From: Pseudoruegeria sp. HB172150
GTDB lineage: Bacteria; Pseudomonadota; Alphaproteobacteria; Rhodobacterales; Rhodobacteraceae
NCBI RefSeq assembly: GCF_013184805.1
Contig: NZ_JAATNG010000005.1
Coordinates: 248,001 to 312,000, forward strand
DNA length: 64,000 nucleotides
Direction of reading: 5' to 3'
Within the stretch, counting starts at the first letter, position 1; every line of letters begins with the position of its first letter. The notes below the pieces were generated by a model. That model was not told where the DNA came from. It saw nothing but the letters and a program-made list of their open reading frames with translations, and did not search any database. Below, in pieces: positions 7,664 through 17,223 of the stretch. The translations under genes and the position numbers were made by a program.

Positions 7664-9544
7664 TCAACCGCGCTCGTGGAAAAAATCGTAGATCGTCTCG
7701 GCCAACTGATCCGAGATACCGTCGACAGCCTTCAGATCCGCAAGGTTGGCCCGGCTGACTGCCTTGGCCGATCCGAAATGCGCCAGCAGGGCCCGCTTCC
7801 GCGTCGCGCCCACGCCGGGCACATCGTCCAGCGGCGTCGCACTGACCGCCTTGGCCCGTTTCGCCCTGTGCGTCCCGATCGCGAAGCGGTGCGCCTCGTC
7901 CCGCATCCGCTGGACGAAATACAGAACCGGATCGTTGTGGCGCAGCGCGAAGGGACGCTGCCCATAACGGTGAAACTCTTCCTTACCCGCGTCCCGGTCC
8001 ACGCCCTTGGCTACACCTACCATCGCGAGATCCTCGACCCCCATCTCCGCCATGATCTCGTGCACGGCCGAGACTTGCCCGGCACCGCCATCGATCAACA
8101 GCAGGTCGGGCCACATCCCCTTGTCGCGGTCCGGGTCTTCCTTCAGCAGCCGCTTGAACCGGCGGCTCAGGACCTCCTTCATCATTCCGAAGTCGTCACC
8201 CGGTGTCAGCTCTTCACCCTTGATGTTGAACTTGCGGTACTGGTTCTTCATCAACCCTTCCGGCCCGGCCACGATCATCGCGCCCACCGCATGCGCGCCC
8301 TGGATGTGGGAGTTGTCGTAGACCTCGATCCGCTGCGGCGCGCTTTCCAGTCCGAATGCCTCGGCCAGCCCGGACAACAGTTTGCCTTGCGTGGCGGTCT
8401 CCGCCATCTTGCGAGCCAGGCTCTCTCGCGCGTTCCTGAGCGCGCTTGAGACCAATTCCATCTTCTCTCCGCGTTGAGGTACCAGGATTTCGACTTTGCG
8501 GCCCGCCTTCTGCGACAGAGCTTCCGCCATCAAATCGGCATCCTCGATCTCGTCCGACAGGATCAGTTGCCGTGGCGGTTCCTTGTTGTCGTAGAACTGG
8601 CCTATGAACGCCTGCAGAACCTCCGCCGCGCTCTCGGTGCCACCTAGTCGGGGGTAGTAATCCCGATTGCCCCAGTTCTGGTTCGCCCGGATGAAGAACA
8701 CCTGCACGCAGGCCTGTCCCGACTCCATGTGTAGCGCGATCACGTCCGCCTCGGTGACGGCCTTCGGATTGATCCCCTGGTTCGACTGAACCTGCGTTAG
8801 CGCCCGGATCCGGTCGCGCAGGGCAGCGGCGCGCTCGAACTCCATAGACTCGGAAGCGGCTTGCATCTGCTCGGCCAGTTCCGATTGCACCTTCGTCGTC
8901 TTGCCCTGTAGGAACCGCTCTGCATCGGATAGCAGACCGGCATATCCGATCTCGTCAATGTAGCCGACGCAGGGCGCACTGCAGCGCTTGATCTGGTACA
9001 GGAGGCAGGGCCGCGTCCGGGTTTCGAAGGTGGAATCCGAACAGTTCCGCAACAGGAACACCTTTTGCAACTGGTTCAGCGTCCGGTTCACGGCGCCCGC
9101 ACTCGCGAAGGGGCCGTAATAATTGCCTTTTGCCTTCTTAGCGCCGCGGTGCTTCTTGATCTGCGGAAAGGCGTGATCCTTGGCCACGAGGATGTTCGGG
9201 AACGATTTGTCGTCGCGCAGCAGCACGTTATAGCGCGGCTTCAACTGCTTGATCAGGTTCTGCTCTAGCAGCAGCGCCTCAGTCTCGGTCCGGGTGGACA
9301 GGAACATCATCGATACCGTTGCCGCGATCATCCGCGCGATCCGCGGGCTGTGGCCGGAGGGGCGCGCGTAACTCGACACCCGCGCCTTCAGATTGCGTGC
9401 CTTGCCTACGTAAAGCACCGCTCCTCGGGCATCGAGCATGCGGTACACCCCCGGCGACGAGTCCAGCGTCTTCAGATAGGATTGAATACATGCATGGCCG
9501 GAAAGTTGCGGAGCCGGCGCGGTTTCGGACATATCGCTGCTCAT
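7664..9544 (-). CDS. uvrC: Excinuclease ABC subunit C
   Basis: A 626-residue UvrC, the nuclease subunit that cuts on both sides of a lesion in nucleotide excision repair. The GIY-YIG domain for the 3' cut lies at about residues 30-110 ([20 protein letters not shown]). CSAPCVGYI follows, then the UVR domain (about 215-250, with [17 protein letters not shown]). The RNase H-like domain for the 5' cut contains [18 protein letters not shown] and [10 protein letters not shown], and the tandem helix-hairpin-helix is at the C-terminus ([20 protein letters not shown]). The first ATG (9544) has AGAGG very close; an in-frame ATG four codons on is also possible. Length is normal. Confidence 0.97.
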   Translation of the reverse strand: MSSDMSETAPAPQLSGHACIQSYLKTLDSSPGVYRMLDARGAVLYVGKARNLKARVSSYARPSGHSPRIARMIAATVSMMFLSTRTETEALLLEQNLIKQLKPRYNVLLRDDKSFPNILVAKDHAFPQIKKHRGAKKAKGNYYGPFASAGAVNRTLNQLQKVFLLRNCSDSTFETRTRPCLLYQIKRCSAPCVGYIDEIGYAGLLSDAERFLQGKTTKVQSELAEQMQAASESMEFERAAALRDRIRALTQVQSNQGINPKAVTEADVIALHMESGQACVQVFFIRANQNWGNRDYYPRLGGTESAAEVLQAFIGQFYDNKEPPRQLILSDEIEDADLMAEALSQKAGRKVEILVPQRGEKMELVSSALRNARESLARKMAETATQGKLLSGLAEAFGLESAPQRIEVYDNSHIQGAHAVGAMIVAGPEGLMKNQYRKFNIKGEELTPGDDFGMMKEVLSRRFKRLLKEDPDRDKGMWPDLLLIDGGAGQVSAVHEIMAEMGVEDLAMVGVAKGVDRDAGKEEFHRYGQRPFALRHNDPVLYFVQRMRDEAHRFAIGTHRAKRAKAVSATPLDDVPGVGATRKRALLAHFGSAKAVSRANLADLKAVDGISDQLAETIYDFFHERG

Positions 9545-9851
9545 GACCTCTAGATTGTGATTCTCCTTCGTGGCTGCAATCTTAGCAGTCTGAAAACAAG
9601 GAAAAACATGTCCACGGATTCTGTGGAGAACTCTGGTGGTATGTTTCGAAAAGCGCGAATTTTTCCTTGTTTCTTGATGGGTTCGTCGGGTTGCTTAATT
9701 TTTGAGCATTAGTTTAACCCTTTGAAAAAAAGAGAAATTATTATGAAGCAATTGTAACTTCAATCAAATTGTAAAGTAAATGTTACGATTTCAAGACATT
9801 CCGGGAAGCGGTGTACAAGTTTGACGCTGTGTCAACTGATGGCGCGGGGTG
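9545..9851. other. AT-rich intergenic region upstream of uvrC
   Basis: This 307-base gap separates the uvrC start from the stop of the SDR gene. Bases 9721-9780 contain 12 G or C out of 60 by hand count, in a genome of roughly 65% GC. An imperfect dyad is formed by ATTGTAAC near 9741 and GTTACGAT near 9783. No LexA-type GTTC-N7-GTTC box was found in front of uvrC. The region could hold promoters, a nucleoid-protein binding site or a small RNA; none can be assigned from sequence. Confidence 0.5.
9608..9712 (+). CDS. Possible 34-residue small protein upstream of and divergent from uvrC
   Basis: An ATG at 9608 preceded by AAGGA (five-base spacing) opens a 34-codon frame ending at TAG 9712. The product begins [11 protein letters not shown] and ends [11 protein letters not shown] recognise no family, and a frame this short is not significant alone. 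The ribosome binding site and the extremely AT-rich DNA that follows make it worth a mention. Confidence 0.2.
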   Translation: MSTDSVENSGGMFRKARIFPCFLMGSSGCLIFEH

Positions 9852-10634
9852 CTACTGGTCGAGTGCAACCTCCGGTGTCTTCCACAACAGGTGCTGTCCG
9901 GCGTCGGTGCATAGCAGCTGGCCGGTCACGGCCGGTGCATGCACGAAGTAGAGCAATGCTGCGGTGATGTCCTCCGGGTTCGACCCACGTTCAAGGAGCA
10001 TCGCCTCGCGCTGACGGCGGAAGTGGTCTTCCGTCTGCCGGGCGCCCTGCACTGTCGGGCCGGGACCGACCGCGTTCACCCGAACCCTGGGTGCAAGCGC
10101 CTGCGCGGCGGTCTGGGTAAAGGCCCAGAGCCCCATCTTGGCGATGGTGTAGCTCATGAATTCGGGTGTCAGCTTGCGGACGCGCTCATCGATCATGTTG
10201 ACCACCAGCGCCTCTGCCCTGACCTCTCCGCGCTCATCAGTCGAGGGGGCTGGTGCCTGCGCCGCGAGTGCCTGGGTCAGCACGAAAGGCGCGCGCAGGT
10301 TCGACTCGATGTGACGGTCCCAGCTATCCCGCGTCGCGCTGCGGATGTTGTCGTATTCAAAGACTGAGGCGTTGTTCACAAGAACGGTTATCGTGCCAAG
10401 CTCCTCCGCCGCCCGCGGCAGCAGGGTCTGCATTGCGTCCTCATCCAGCAGATCCGCCTGCAATGCCACCGCACGTCGGCCCATTGCCTTGATTTCCGCG
10501 ACGGTCTCCTCCGCTTCCTTTTCGGAACTGGCATAGTGCACCGCGACATCGAAGCCGTCCTCGGCCAGTGCCAGCGCGTTGGCGCGGCCCAGGCGTTTCG
10601 CGGCGCCGGTGACGAGGGCGGTGCGGATCTGCAT
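9852..10634 (-). CDS. SDR oxidoreductase, pteridine-reductase/FolM-like
   Basis: A 260-residue short-chain dehydrogenase. The cofactor site reads TGAAKRLGRANA, the K-R-L form found in pteridine reductase PTR1 and FolM dihydromonapterin reductases, which favours NADPH. NNAS follows the fourth strand, and the catalytic pair is in MSYTIAKMGL (Y-x-x-x-K intact). The end, AVTGQLLCTDAGQHL, is typical of SDRs. A role in reducing a pterin or a related compound is plausible but not proven. It is the last gene of a minus-strand set after the Ca/Na antiporter, with 18 bases between them. Confidence 0.82.
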   Translation of the reverse strand: MQIRTALVTGAAKRLGRANALALAEDGFDVAVHYASSEKEAEETVAEIKAMGRRAVALQADLLDEDAMQTLLPRAAEELGTITVLVNNASVFEYDNIRSATRDSWDRHIESNLRAPFVLTQALAAQAPAPSTDERGEVRAEALVVNMIDERVRKLTPEFMSYTIAKMGLWAFTQTAAQALAPRVRVNAVGPGPTVQGARQTEDHFRRQREAMLLERGSNPEDITAALLYFVHAPAVTGQLLCTDAGQHLLWKTPEVALDQ

Positions 10635-10652
10635 CGAAAGACCTCCGGATGA

Positions 10653-11597
10653 TCAGGACAGGATCAAGAAGACATAGATTCCGTAGGCCGCCGTCAAGAC
10701 AGCGCCGGTGACCCGGCCCATATTGACGGGCCAGAACACGAAAGGTGCAAGCATCAACGACGCACCAAGCATCACCCAAAGATCGAAGCGCAGGAAGTCC
10801 GGATCGACGGGAATCGTACCGAATAAGCTCGCGAGGCCGATGATACCCAGCAGGTTGAATACGTTCGACCCGATCACATTGCCAAGAGCCACATCCGCTC
10901 GCTGCCGGTAGGCCGCAATTGTCGTTGTCGCCAGCTCGGGCAGCGAGGTGCCGACGGCGACCAGCGTCAGGCCAATGACGGTTTCGCTGACGCCCAAGCG
11001 CGTCGCGATCCGAACAGAACTGTCGACCAGCAGGTCGGCACCGAATGGTAACGCGGCAAGACCGGCGACCAGATAAGAGCCGATTTTCCATTTCGGCATG
11101 TTCGGATCGGCACCTTCGACCTCTTCCTTTGGCTCGTTCCGGCTGGCCATGCGGTGCTTGCGGGCAGCGAGAAGCTGCTGAAGCTGCACTGCCGCGAAGG
11201 CGGTCAGCAGGATGAGACCGTCAATCCAGGTGATCGGCCGCACGAACGCCAGCCCGATGAACAGCAAGGTCGAAAGGACCATGATCACGTAGCTCAGGCG
11301 GGTATCGTGCGCACCGCTGGCCAGACCGAACAGCAATGCCGGCAGACCCAGAACCAGCAGGATGTTCGCCGTGTTCGACCCGACCACGTTGCCCAGCGCA
11401 AGCCCCGGGGCACCTCGCAAGACCGATTGCACAACCACGATCAGTTCCGGCGCGGAGGTTCCAAAGGCCACGATGGTCAGGCTTACGACCAGAGCGGGAA
11501 TGCCGAGCCGAAGCGCCATGTTGACGGCGCCGCGCACCAGAAGCTCTCCGCCGATCAACAGAAGGACCAGGCCGGCGGCGGCGATAAGGTAATCCAA
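10653..11597 (-). CDS. Calcium/sodium antiporter, CaCA family (YrbG-like)
   Basis: A 314-residue inner-membrane protein with about ten hydrophobic helices and the two inverted alpha repeats of the Ca2+/cation antiporter family. Repeat 1 holds TIVAFGTSAPELIV with GNVVGSNTANILLVLGL; repeat 2 holds TLVAVGTSLPELATT with GNVIGSNVFNLLGIIGL. The acidic residues in both GTSxPE motifs line the ion path. It should exchange Ca2+ for Na+ or H+. The start is TTG at 11597, giving MDYLIAAAG, only three bases after the preceding 53-codon gene, so expression probably depends on coupling. Confidence 0.92.
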   Translation of the reverse strand: MDYLIAAAGLVLLLIGGELLVRGAVNMALRLGIPALVVSLTIVAFGTSAPELIVVVQSVLRGAPGLALGNVVGSNTANILLVLGLPALLFGLASGAHDTRLSYVIMVLSTLLFIGLAFVRPITWIDGLILLTAFAAVQLQQLLAARKHRMASRNEPKEEVEGADPNMPKWKIGSYLVAGLAALPFGADLLVDSSVRIATRLGVSETVIGLTLVAVGTSLPELATTTIAAYRQRADVALGNVIGSNVFNLLGIIGLASLFGTIPVDPDFLRFDLWVMLGASLMLAPFVFWPVNMGRVTGAVLTAAYGIYVFLILS

Positions 11598-11600
11598 TAG

Positions 11601-11762
11601 TCAGCCCTTTCGGCAGTCGCAGGGCCCTTTGCCGATGCGGTAGCGGCCGCAGCGGGGGCATTTTCGGTTGCTCAGGTGTTTCTGCCCGGGCAGGCGCAGT
11701 TTTCCGAACATCGCCATGACACCCATCGCTACCAGGAAGAGGACGACGATCTTGACGATCAT
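11601..11762 (-). CDS. Small membrane-anchored zinc-ribbon protein (53 residues)
   Basis: The frame starts at an ATG that overlaps the S49 peptidase stop as ATGA (11759-11762) and ends at TGA 11601-11603. The product starts with one hydrophobic helix, MIVKIVVLFLVAMGVMAMFG, continues with a basic stretch LRLPGQKHLSNRK, and ends in a four-cysteine ribbon, CPRCGRYRIGKGPCDC. The C-x2-C and C-x-C pairs are suited to hold one zinc. It is a single-pass protein with its ribbon probably in the cytoplasm. Overlap on one side and a three-base gap on the other place it firmly in an operon. I recognise the type from Rhodobacteraceae but know no function. Confidence 0.75.
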   Translation of the reverse strand: MIVKIVVLFLVAMGVMAMFGKLRLPGQKHLSNRKCPRCGRYRIGKGPCDCRKG

Positions 11763-12559
11763 AGACCGAACCGGGCGAACAGGCCGCGTTCTTCCATCAC
11801 GCCCAGCGCATTGTCTGCGACCTGACCGCTCAGGCGCGAGAACAGGCCCTTTTTCTTGGCATAAGGAATGAAGCGCACCTTTTCGCCGAAGACATCCTTC
11901 ATCTTCGGGACGAGATGCCCGACGCCATCGGCAAGCCCGACATCCACCGCCTTTTCGCCGATCCAGACATTCCCGGTGAACAAATCCGGCTCATCGGCCA
12001 AACGCGCGCCACGCCGGTCCTTCACGTAGTCGATGAAGCTGTCGTGGATCTGGTCCTGCCAACCTTTCAGTTTTTCAATGTCCTCGGGTTTCTCTTCCCG
12101 GAACGGATCCAGCATACTCTTCGACTTGCCAGCGGTGTGCACCCGACGTTCGACTCCGTAGCGCGCGATCAGGTCCTGAAATCCGAAACCGGAATAGACC
12201 ACGCCGATTGAGCCGACGATGGAACTGGGATCGATCCAGATCTCGTCTGCCGCACAAGCCAGCCAGTAGCCACCGGAGGCCGCAACATCCTCGGTGAAGG
12301 CATAGACCTTCACGTTCTTCTCCGCCGCTAACCGCCGGATCCGTGCCGCGATCAGCGAGCTTTGTACCGGCGAGCCACCGGGCGAATTGATGACCAGCGC
12401 CACCGCATCGGGTTTACCCTTGCGAAATGCCCGCTCAATCATCGGCGCGAGGCCGGCATCGTTGAGTGCGTTGCCGCGATTGCCGCTAGCGATCATGCCC
12501 GTGAGCCGAACCACTGCGACCTTCGGGCCCGAATTGAGGAATGGGAACCAGTTTCTCAT
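11759..12559 (-). CDS. S49-family signal peptide peptidase (SohB/SppA-like)
   Basis: A 266-residue protease from the ATG at 12559; a longer in-frame start at 12595 seems less likely. After an N-terminal MRNWFPFLNSGPKVAVVRL comes the ClpP-like core: NSPGGSPVQSSLI, then AFTEDVAASGGYWLACAADE with the nucleophilic serine in ASGGYW, and SSIVGSIGVV. A lysine in VHTAGKSKSMLDPF fits the general base of the Ser-Lys dyad. These membrane-associated enzymes degrade signal peptides left in the inner membrane. It heads an operon with the zinc-ribbon protein, the antiporter and an SDR. Confidence 0.9.
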   Translation of the reverse strand: MRNWFPFLNSGPKVAVVRLTGMIASGNRGNALNDAGLAPMIERAFRKGKPDAVALVINSPGGSPVQSSLIAARIRRLAAEKNVKVYAFTEDVAASGGYWLACAADEIWIDPSSIVGSIGVVYSGFGFQDLIARYGVERRVHTAGKSKSMLDPFREEKPEDIEKLKGWQDQIHDSFIDYVKDRRGARLADEPDLFTGNVWIGEKAVDVGLADGVGHLVPKMKDVFGEKVRFIPYAKKKGLFSRLSGQVADNALGVMEERGLFARFGL

Positions 12560-12614
12560 GGCAACCGATGTAGCGGGCCGGATGCGCCGTAACAAGGTGG
12601 CGGCCCGTTCTATG

Positions 12615-13376
12615 TCAGCTCTTGATCCGCCACCCGGTCCGGAAGATCCACCAGATGATCCCGAGGCACAGCAGCGTGAACCCGGCGATCGCCAGCAGTG
12701 ACCAGCCCAGCGCCACGTCAGCCATCCCGAAGAACGACCAGCGGAAGCCGGACACCAGGTAGACCACGGGGTTGAATAGGGTGATGTTCTGCCAAATCGG
12801 CGGCAGCATCGAAATCGAGTAGAACGAGCCGCCTAGGAATACCAAAGGCGTGACGATCAGCAGTGGAACCAGCTGCAGCTGTTCGAAGTTCTTCGCCCAG
12901 ATGCCGATGATGAAGCCCATCAGCGAGAAGGACAGGCAGGTCAGCACCAGGAACGAGATCATGGCCAGCGGGTGCAGGATCTGTACATCGACGAATAACG
13001 CCGCTGTTGCCAGGATGATCAGGCCGATCATCAGCGACTTGGTGGCAGCCGCCCCGACGAAGCCGATCACGATTTCCAGAAAGTTGATCGGGGCGGATAG
13101 GTATTCGTAGATCGTGCCGATGAACTTCGGGAAATAGATCCCGAACGACGCGTTCGAGATCGCCTGCATGATCACCGACAGCATGATCAGCCCCGGCACG
13201 ATGAAGGCGCCGTAGGAAACGCCTTCCACCTCGTCGATGCGGCTGCCGATGGCTGTGCCGAAGACCACGAAGTAGAGTGAGGTGGATATCACCGGAGAGA
13301 CGATGCTCTGCCAGATCGTCCGGAAGGTCCGGGCCATCTCGAACTGGTAGATGGCGGCGATGGCGCGCCAGTTCAT
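12615..13376 (-). CDS. ABC-2 type transporter permease
   Basis: A 253-residue permease with six predicted helices, starting [20 protein letters not shown]. The ABC-2 signature appears in [20 protein letters not shown] followed by [18 protein letters not shown]. It resembles the YadH/NodJ group, which pair with a separate ATPase to export lipid- or polyketide-like molecules or drugs; the substrate is unknown. The ATG overlaps the ATPase stop as ATGA. A much longer open frame runs on upstream, but its N-terminal part is out-of-frame translation of the ATPase gene. Confidence 0.92.
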   Translation of the reverse strand: MNWRAIAAIYQFEMARTFRTIWQSIVSPVISTSLYFVVFGTAIGSRIDEVEGVSYGAFIVPGLIMLSVIMQAISNASFGIYFPKFIGTIYEYLSAPINFLEIVIGFVGAAATKSLMIGLIILATAALFVDVQILHPLAMISFLVLTCLSFSLMGFIIGIWAKNFEQLQLVPLLIVTPLVFLGGSFYSISMLPPIWQNITLFNPVVYLVSGFRWSFFGMADVALGWSLLAIAGFTLLCLGIIWWIFRTGWRIKS

Positions 13377-14302
13377 GCCGCGTCCTCCTTCACGAGGCCG
13401 ACGAAGATCTCTTCCAGGCTCGACTGTCGGGTGGAGATGTCGCGCAGGACCAGGCCGGCGGATTGCAGGTCGGTCAGCAGCCGGGTGATGCCGGTCCGTT
13501 CCGCCGCCGTGTCGTAGGTAAAGACGATCTCTGTCGGTTCGCGCCCGTGGCTCAGGTTGTAGCCCGACAGACTTTCGGGGATCGCGTCCAACGGCCGGGC
13601 GAGTTCTATCACCATTTCCTTGCGGCCCATCCGCTTCATCAGCGCGCCGGTCTCCTCGATCAGCAGGATCTCGCCCTTGTTGATCACGCCGATGCGGTCG
13701 GCGATGGCTTCGGCCTCTTCGATGTAGTGGGTGGTCAGGATAATCGTCACGCCCTGAGCCTTCAGGTCGCGGACCACCTTCCACATGTCCTTGCGCAGCT
13801 CGACATCGACGCCCGCTGTGGGTTCGTCGAGGAACAGGACGCGCGGCTCGTGGCTCAGCGCCTTGGCGATCAGGACCCGGCGCTTCATGCCGCCGGAGAG
13901 TTCGCGGATGGGGCTGTCGCGCTTGTCCCAGAGGGAGAGCTGGCGCAGGACGGATTCGATATGGGCGTCGTCGCGGCGCAGGCCGAACAGGCCGCGAGAG
14001 TATTTGACGGTGCGCGTCACCGTTTCGAACGGCTCCATCGTCATTTCCTGGGGGACGAGGCCGATCAGGCTGCGGGCGGACCGGAAGTCGCGGATCACGT
14101 CGTGGCCGCCGACCTCGACGGTGCCGGAGGTGATCGTGGTCAGGCCGCAGATGATGGAGATCAGGGTCGTCTTGCCGGCGCCGTTGGGGCCGAGAAGGGC
14201 GAGGATCTCGCCCTCTTCGATCTCCAGGTCGACCCCGCGCAGGGCGTCGCCGCCGCCCTGGTAGGTCTTGCGGACGGCCCGCACTGATATCATGGCACTC
14301 AT
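13373..14302 (-). CDS. ABC-2 type transporter ATP-binding protein
   Basis: A 309-residue ATPase. Walker A is [13 protein letters not shown], the ABC signature [16 protein letters not shown], and Walker [14 protein letters not shown] followed by the H-loop in [10 protein letters not shown]. The C-terminal 80 residues are the extension usual in YadG/NodI/DrrA-type exporters. The start ATG at 14302 has GGAGGAG seven bases upstream; an earlier in-frame start (14386) lies inside the 67-bp repeat and is unlikely. Its permease follows with a four-base overlap. Confidence 0.94.
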   Translation of the reverse strand: MSAMISVRAVRKTYQGGGDALRGVDLEIEEGEILALLGPNGAGKTTLISIICGLTTITSGTVEVGGHDVIRDFRSARSLIGLVPQEMTMEPFETVTRTVKYSRGLFGLRRDDAHIESVLRQLSLWDKRDSPIRELSGGMKRRVLIAKALSHEPRVLFLDEPTAGVDVELRKDMWKVVRDLKAQGVTIILTTHYIEEAEAIADRIGVINKGEILLIEETGALMKRMGRKEMVIELARPLDAIPESLSGYNLSHGREPTEIVFTYDTAAERTGITRLLTDLQSAGLVLRDISTRQSSLEEIFVGLVKEDAA

Positions 14303-14378
14303 GAGGTCTCCTCCCTGTCCGGCGGAAACTAGGTCGGAGGCGGCGAATTGGAAACCGGCTTTGGCGCACAGTCGATGT

Positions 14379-14445
14379 GTCCCCATGGGGACGGGGGGTC
14401 AAGCCATTGATTTCAGGCGTGTTAGCGCTAACCTCTGTTGAGGAC
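14379..14445 (+). repeat. 67-bp dispersed repeat, copy 1
   Basis: This copy begins with the 14-base palindrome GTCCCCATGGGGAC (14379-14392) and contains CATTGATTTCAGGC and the palindrome GTTAGCGCTAAC, ending TTGAGGAC. The second copy is at 56595-56661 in the same orientation. In the 34-base core starting TCAAG, 31 bases agree. This copy sits between the Hint-domain gene and the start of the ABC ATPase gene. Confidence 0.8.
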
Positions 14446-14472
14446 GGGGCGATTTTTCGACGGTCTGGCGGG

Positions 14473-15096
14473 TCAGATCAGCCGGGACACTTCGGACCTG
14501 CGGCGCGGCACCGCCGCGCGTTCCCGGCTGCCGAAGGCGGCAGGTTCGTATTCCAGTTCCGGGAACAGCCGGTAGAGTTCGTTCCGCTTCGGCTTGCCGA
14601 TCCCGCGAAGGCCGGCGGAGGGATGGAAGCACTCGGTTTCCGCACCGTTGCAGTAAACGATCTCGTGGGTGTCGAGCAGAAAGTGGAAATAGGTGACTTC
14701 TTCGACATCGCGTTCCGGCGTGATCGACACGTCATTGACCAGCGCGGCGGCGGGCACCAGTACCTCGTCCTCGCCGAACAGAAGTTCGCAGCGCCAGCCG
14801 CCGAGCAGCACACATTGCTGCGGCGAGACGACGATATCGGTCGCTGGCAGGCCGAAGCCGAGGGCTCCGGCGCGGATCCTGACCGGACGCAGCGACGGAT
14901 CTTCGGCCAGTGCCTTGGCACCGAGGCGGCGGGACGCGACCCAGCGCACCGGCTGATAGCCGTTGTCCTTGGTCCGCACCCGGATGCCGGGCTTCAGCAT
15001 GGTCACGGGTCGCCGGCCGTATTCGACATCGATCATCGTTCCAGCTGGAAGAGGGCAGACATTCGATGTGATTGCGCCGGGTCCGATATGAGGCAT
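14473..15096 (-). CDS. Hint (Hedgehog/intein) domain protein
   Basis: A 207-residue protein of the Hint type common in Rhodobacteraceae. The features are [19 protein letters not shown] with the N-terminal cysteine region, [20 protein letters not shown], the block [14 protein letters not shown], and [20 protein letters not shown] with a D-T-H-E motif. Hint domains in inteins and Hedgehog cleave their own chain; in these short bacterial proteins the activity is mostly untested. There is no attached repeat or RTX domain here, which is often seen in larger relatives. It lies downstream of a small gap from an uncharacterised gene and is not obviously in an operon. Confidence 0.75.
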   Translation of the reverse strand: MPHIGPGAITSNVCPLPAGTMIDVEYGRRPVTMLKPGIRVRTKDNGYQPVRWVASRRLGAKALAEDPSLRPVRIRAGALGFGLPATDIVVSPQQCVLLGGWRCELLFGEDEVLVPAAALVNDVSITPERDVEEVTYFHFLLDTHEIVYCNGAETECFHPSAGLRGIGKPKRNELYRLFPELEYEPAAFGSRERAAVPRRRSEVSRLI

Positions 15097-15330
15097 GTTT
15101 GGACTTTCGAAACGGTGTGTTGTTCGCCTATTTGAAGCGCAGAACGCGCTTGAATACCGTCAAAATTGTGATCAAAGGATGGAATATCTCCTATTGGGAG
15201 ACAGTTCCGCCTGAATGCCCTTCATTGTTGCCAGCACGGTGAATCGCGAGGGGGTCGATGCGCGATCCTCCGCGCACCCGTAAAGGCTTTTTGCGCGATC
15301 CTGCCATAATGTTTTTGCCTGTTCGCCGGG

Positions 15331-15957
15331 TCATAGCCCCAGCCAGCGGTTCGGGGACCGCAAATCCGGCACCTTCGTGGCGGCCAGGGCCCAGGCCAAT
15401 TTGAACCGGCGGCGCGACAGCGAAGTGCCGACGCGGCCGCGTGCAATCTCTCGGGTCACGAGTTCCTTTCGTTCTATCATCGACAGGATGGTTCGGGCGC
15501 CCTTCATCAATTCCTCGTCCTCGCTGATATCGGCCTTTACCTCTTCGGCGAGGAAGGTCAGCGACGACTGGAAATTGTTGACCGGCACCACAATGGGCAG
15601 CGTGTAGAACGGCCCGTAGCGCTGGCGCAGCGTTTCGTCGTCGGCCATCTCGCCGTGCTCGTCCAGCAGGTCCGAGGAGCCGACCGTACCGGCGATCAGG
15701 TTCACGTGTTCGTTCGACAGGATCATCGGGTCGGCCCAGGCGACCAGATCCTTTGAAGCGGAAACGACGGTGCCGTCGGTGGCGGTCACCCCCACCTTGG
15801 TCGCGGCGTCACACATGTCCCAGACAGTGACCGCGAGGATGCTTTTCAATTCGCCCTGTCCGCGGCCGATCTTGCCTTCGGATTTCAACGCCTGCAGTCG
15901 CCGGAACACTTCGCCGGTAACCTCGGATAGCGGAATCCAACCTTCTTCGAAAAACAT
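15331..15957 (-). CDS. Uncharacterised conserved-looking protein
   Basis: A 208-residue soluble protein starting MFFEEGWIPLSEVTGEVFRR, with AGAGGA nine bases before the ATG. It shows no signal peptide, membrane helix or motif I can assign. The composition is balanced and the coding pattern is like its neighbours, so it is very probably a real gene. It stands between the type II secretion operon (same strand, upstream) and the Hint gene. Function unknown. Confidence 0.6.
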   Translation of the reverse strand: MFFEEGWIPLSEVTGEVFRRLQALKSEGKIGRGQGELKSILAVTVWDMCDAATKVGVTATDGTVVSASKDLVAWADPMILSNEHVNLIAGTVGSSDLLDEHGEMADDETLRQRYGPFYTLPIVVPVNNFQSSLTFLAEEVKADISEDEELMKGARTILSMIERKELVTREIARGRVGTSLSRRRFKLAWALAATKVPDLRSPNRWLGL

Positions 15958-16023
15958 GCCTGCCGTCCTCTGCCGTGCCTCCCCGGGCTTTGTGCCAAGG
16001 AATCCGCGAGCGATCCAGTGGGT

Positions 16024-17223
16024 CTATCCGGCGATCGCGGCCTGAAGGTCGAAGATGGGCAGCAGGACCGCCAGCACGACGGTCAGCACGAAGGCCCCGA
16101 CGACCATCATCAGGATCGGATCAAGCAGCGCTGCGATGCGCTTTCGGTCGTTCCGGAGCTGCGTTTCAAGGAGTTCCGCAGCGCGCGCCGCCATCGGGGC
16201 AATGCGCGCGGTTTCTTCGCCTACTTTCAGCAGTTGCAGCGCGACGGGGGGCAGCAGGGTGATCCTGCGGACGGCTTTCGCGATCGGCTCGCCCTGACGC
16301 AGCGCCGAGATTGCGGCGTCGGCGCATGCCCGATGGGTGGATACCTGCAAAACGCCCGCTGCTGCTGTCGCGGCGTCCAACGCGGTCTGCCGGCTGGCCA
16401 GCACCAGTGCCAGCGTCCGAAGATATTGCGCCGCCATCGCACGGCGCCGGAGCTGGCCAAACAGCGGGATGCGCAGAGCGAACCGCACGGCGCGATCACG
16501 GATGGCCGGGGCCGATCCCGCGAAGAGTGCCAAGATGAATGCCGCAGCCAGAGCTATCGTAACCGCGCGCCAATGTGCTGCCAGCCAGTCCGACAGGCCC
16601 AGTACTGCCGCCGTGATGGCAGGCAGTGGCTGGCCTGTCGCCTCGAACATTGCGTCGAGTTCCGGCGCCACGGTGGTGACGAGAATGCCGCAAACCGCCA
16701 GTGACACCACAGCCACGAAGCCCGGGTAGATCAGCGCGGTGGCGATCTCTGCGCGTGCACCAGTCTGGGCCTCCAGATGGTCGGCGAGGCTGCCGAACAC
16801 CGCTGCCAGGTCACCCGATTTTTCCCCGGCTCCGAGCGCGGAGGCGTAATAGGGTGGGAAGCCTGATCGCAGGGTGGCGATGCCCTGAGAGATCGGAAAG
16901 CCCTCTAACACCGCCGCTTTCAGCGCGGTGGCGAAACCGTGCAGCGACCGCGATCCGTCGCTTTCGATCACCGCGTCGAGCGCCGCTTCGACCGGGAGGC
17001 CCGCGCTCAGCAGGACCGCCATCTGGCGTGAGAAGACGGCCCTGTCACCGGCATCCGGCTGTCGGTGCCTTCGCGCCGGCAAGTGGGCGCGCGCCGCGAT
17101 CTCTGTGGCCATCAGCCCCCGAGCCTGCAGCGCCGCGTAGGCTGCGCGTTCGCTCTCTGCGACCAGCGTGCCGGTTTTCCGCTGCCCGTTGCCGGTATAG
17201 GCAATGTACGCGAAGGGACGCAT
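16024..17223 (-). CDS. gspF: Type II secretion inner-membrane platform protein GspF
   Basis: A 399-residue protein starting MRPFAYIAYTGNGQRKTGTL. It has the two GspF repeats, each ending in hydrophobic helices: the first around FSRQMAVLLSAGLPVEAALDA, the second around LRTLALVLASRQTALDAATA. The final helix is MMVVGAFVLTVVLAVLLPIF. GspF links the ATPase GspE to the pseudopilus assembly platform. It directly abuts gspE (start at 17223, gspE stop at 17224) and is the last gene of the operon. Confidence 0.94.
   Translation of the reverse strand: MRPFAYIAYTGNGQRKTGTLVAESERAAYAALQARGLMATEIAARAHLPARRHRQPDAGDRAVFSRQMAVLLSAGLPVEAALDAVIESDGSRSLHGFATALKAAVLEGFPISQGIATLRSGFPPYYASALGAGEKSGDLAAVFGSLADHLEAQTGARAEIATALIYPGFVAVVSLAVCGILVTTVAPELDAMFEATGQPLPAITAAVLGLSDWLAAHWRAVTIALAAAFILALFAGSAPAIRDRAVRFALRIPLFGQLRRRAMAAQYLRTLALVLASRQTALDAATAAAGVLQVSTHRACADAAISALRQGEPIAKAVRRITLLPPVALQLLKVGEETARIAPMAARAAELLETQLRNDRKRIAALLDPILMMVVGAFVLTVVLAVLLPIFDLQAAIAG

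Noticed and set aside
9545-9851. A LexA (SOS) box for uvrC
   Set aside because: No GTTC-N7-GTTC match was found; the nearest GTTC is followed by GTTG at the wrong spacing.
11601-11762. A frameshift within the zinc-ribbon gene at its run of A
   Set aside because: On recount the run is four bases (T-run at 11700-11703 on the plus strand), and the frame is intact from start to stop.
12615-14402. A single 595-residue ABC-2 protein
   Set aside because: The N-terminal half is low-complexity arginine- and proline-rich translation of the ATPase gene in another frame; only the part from 13376 is a real permease.
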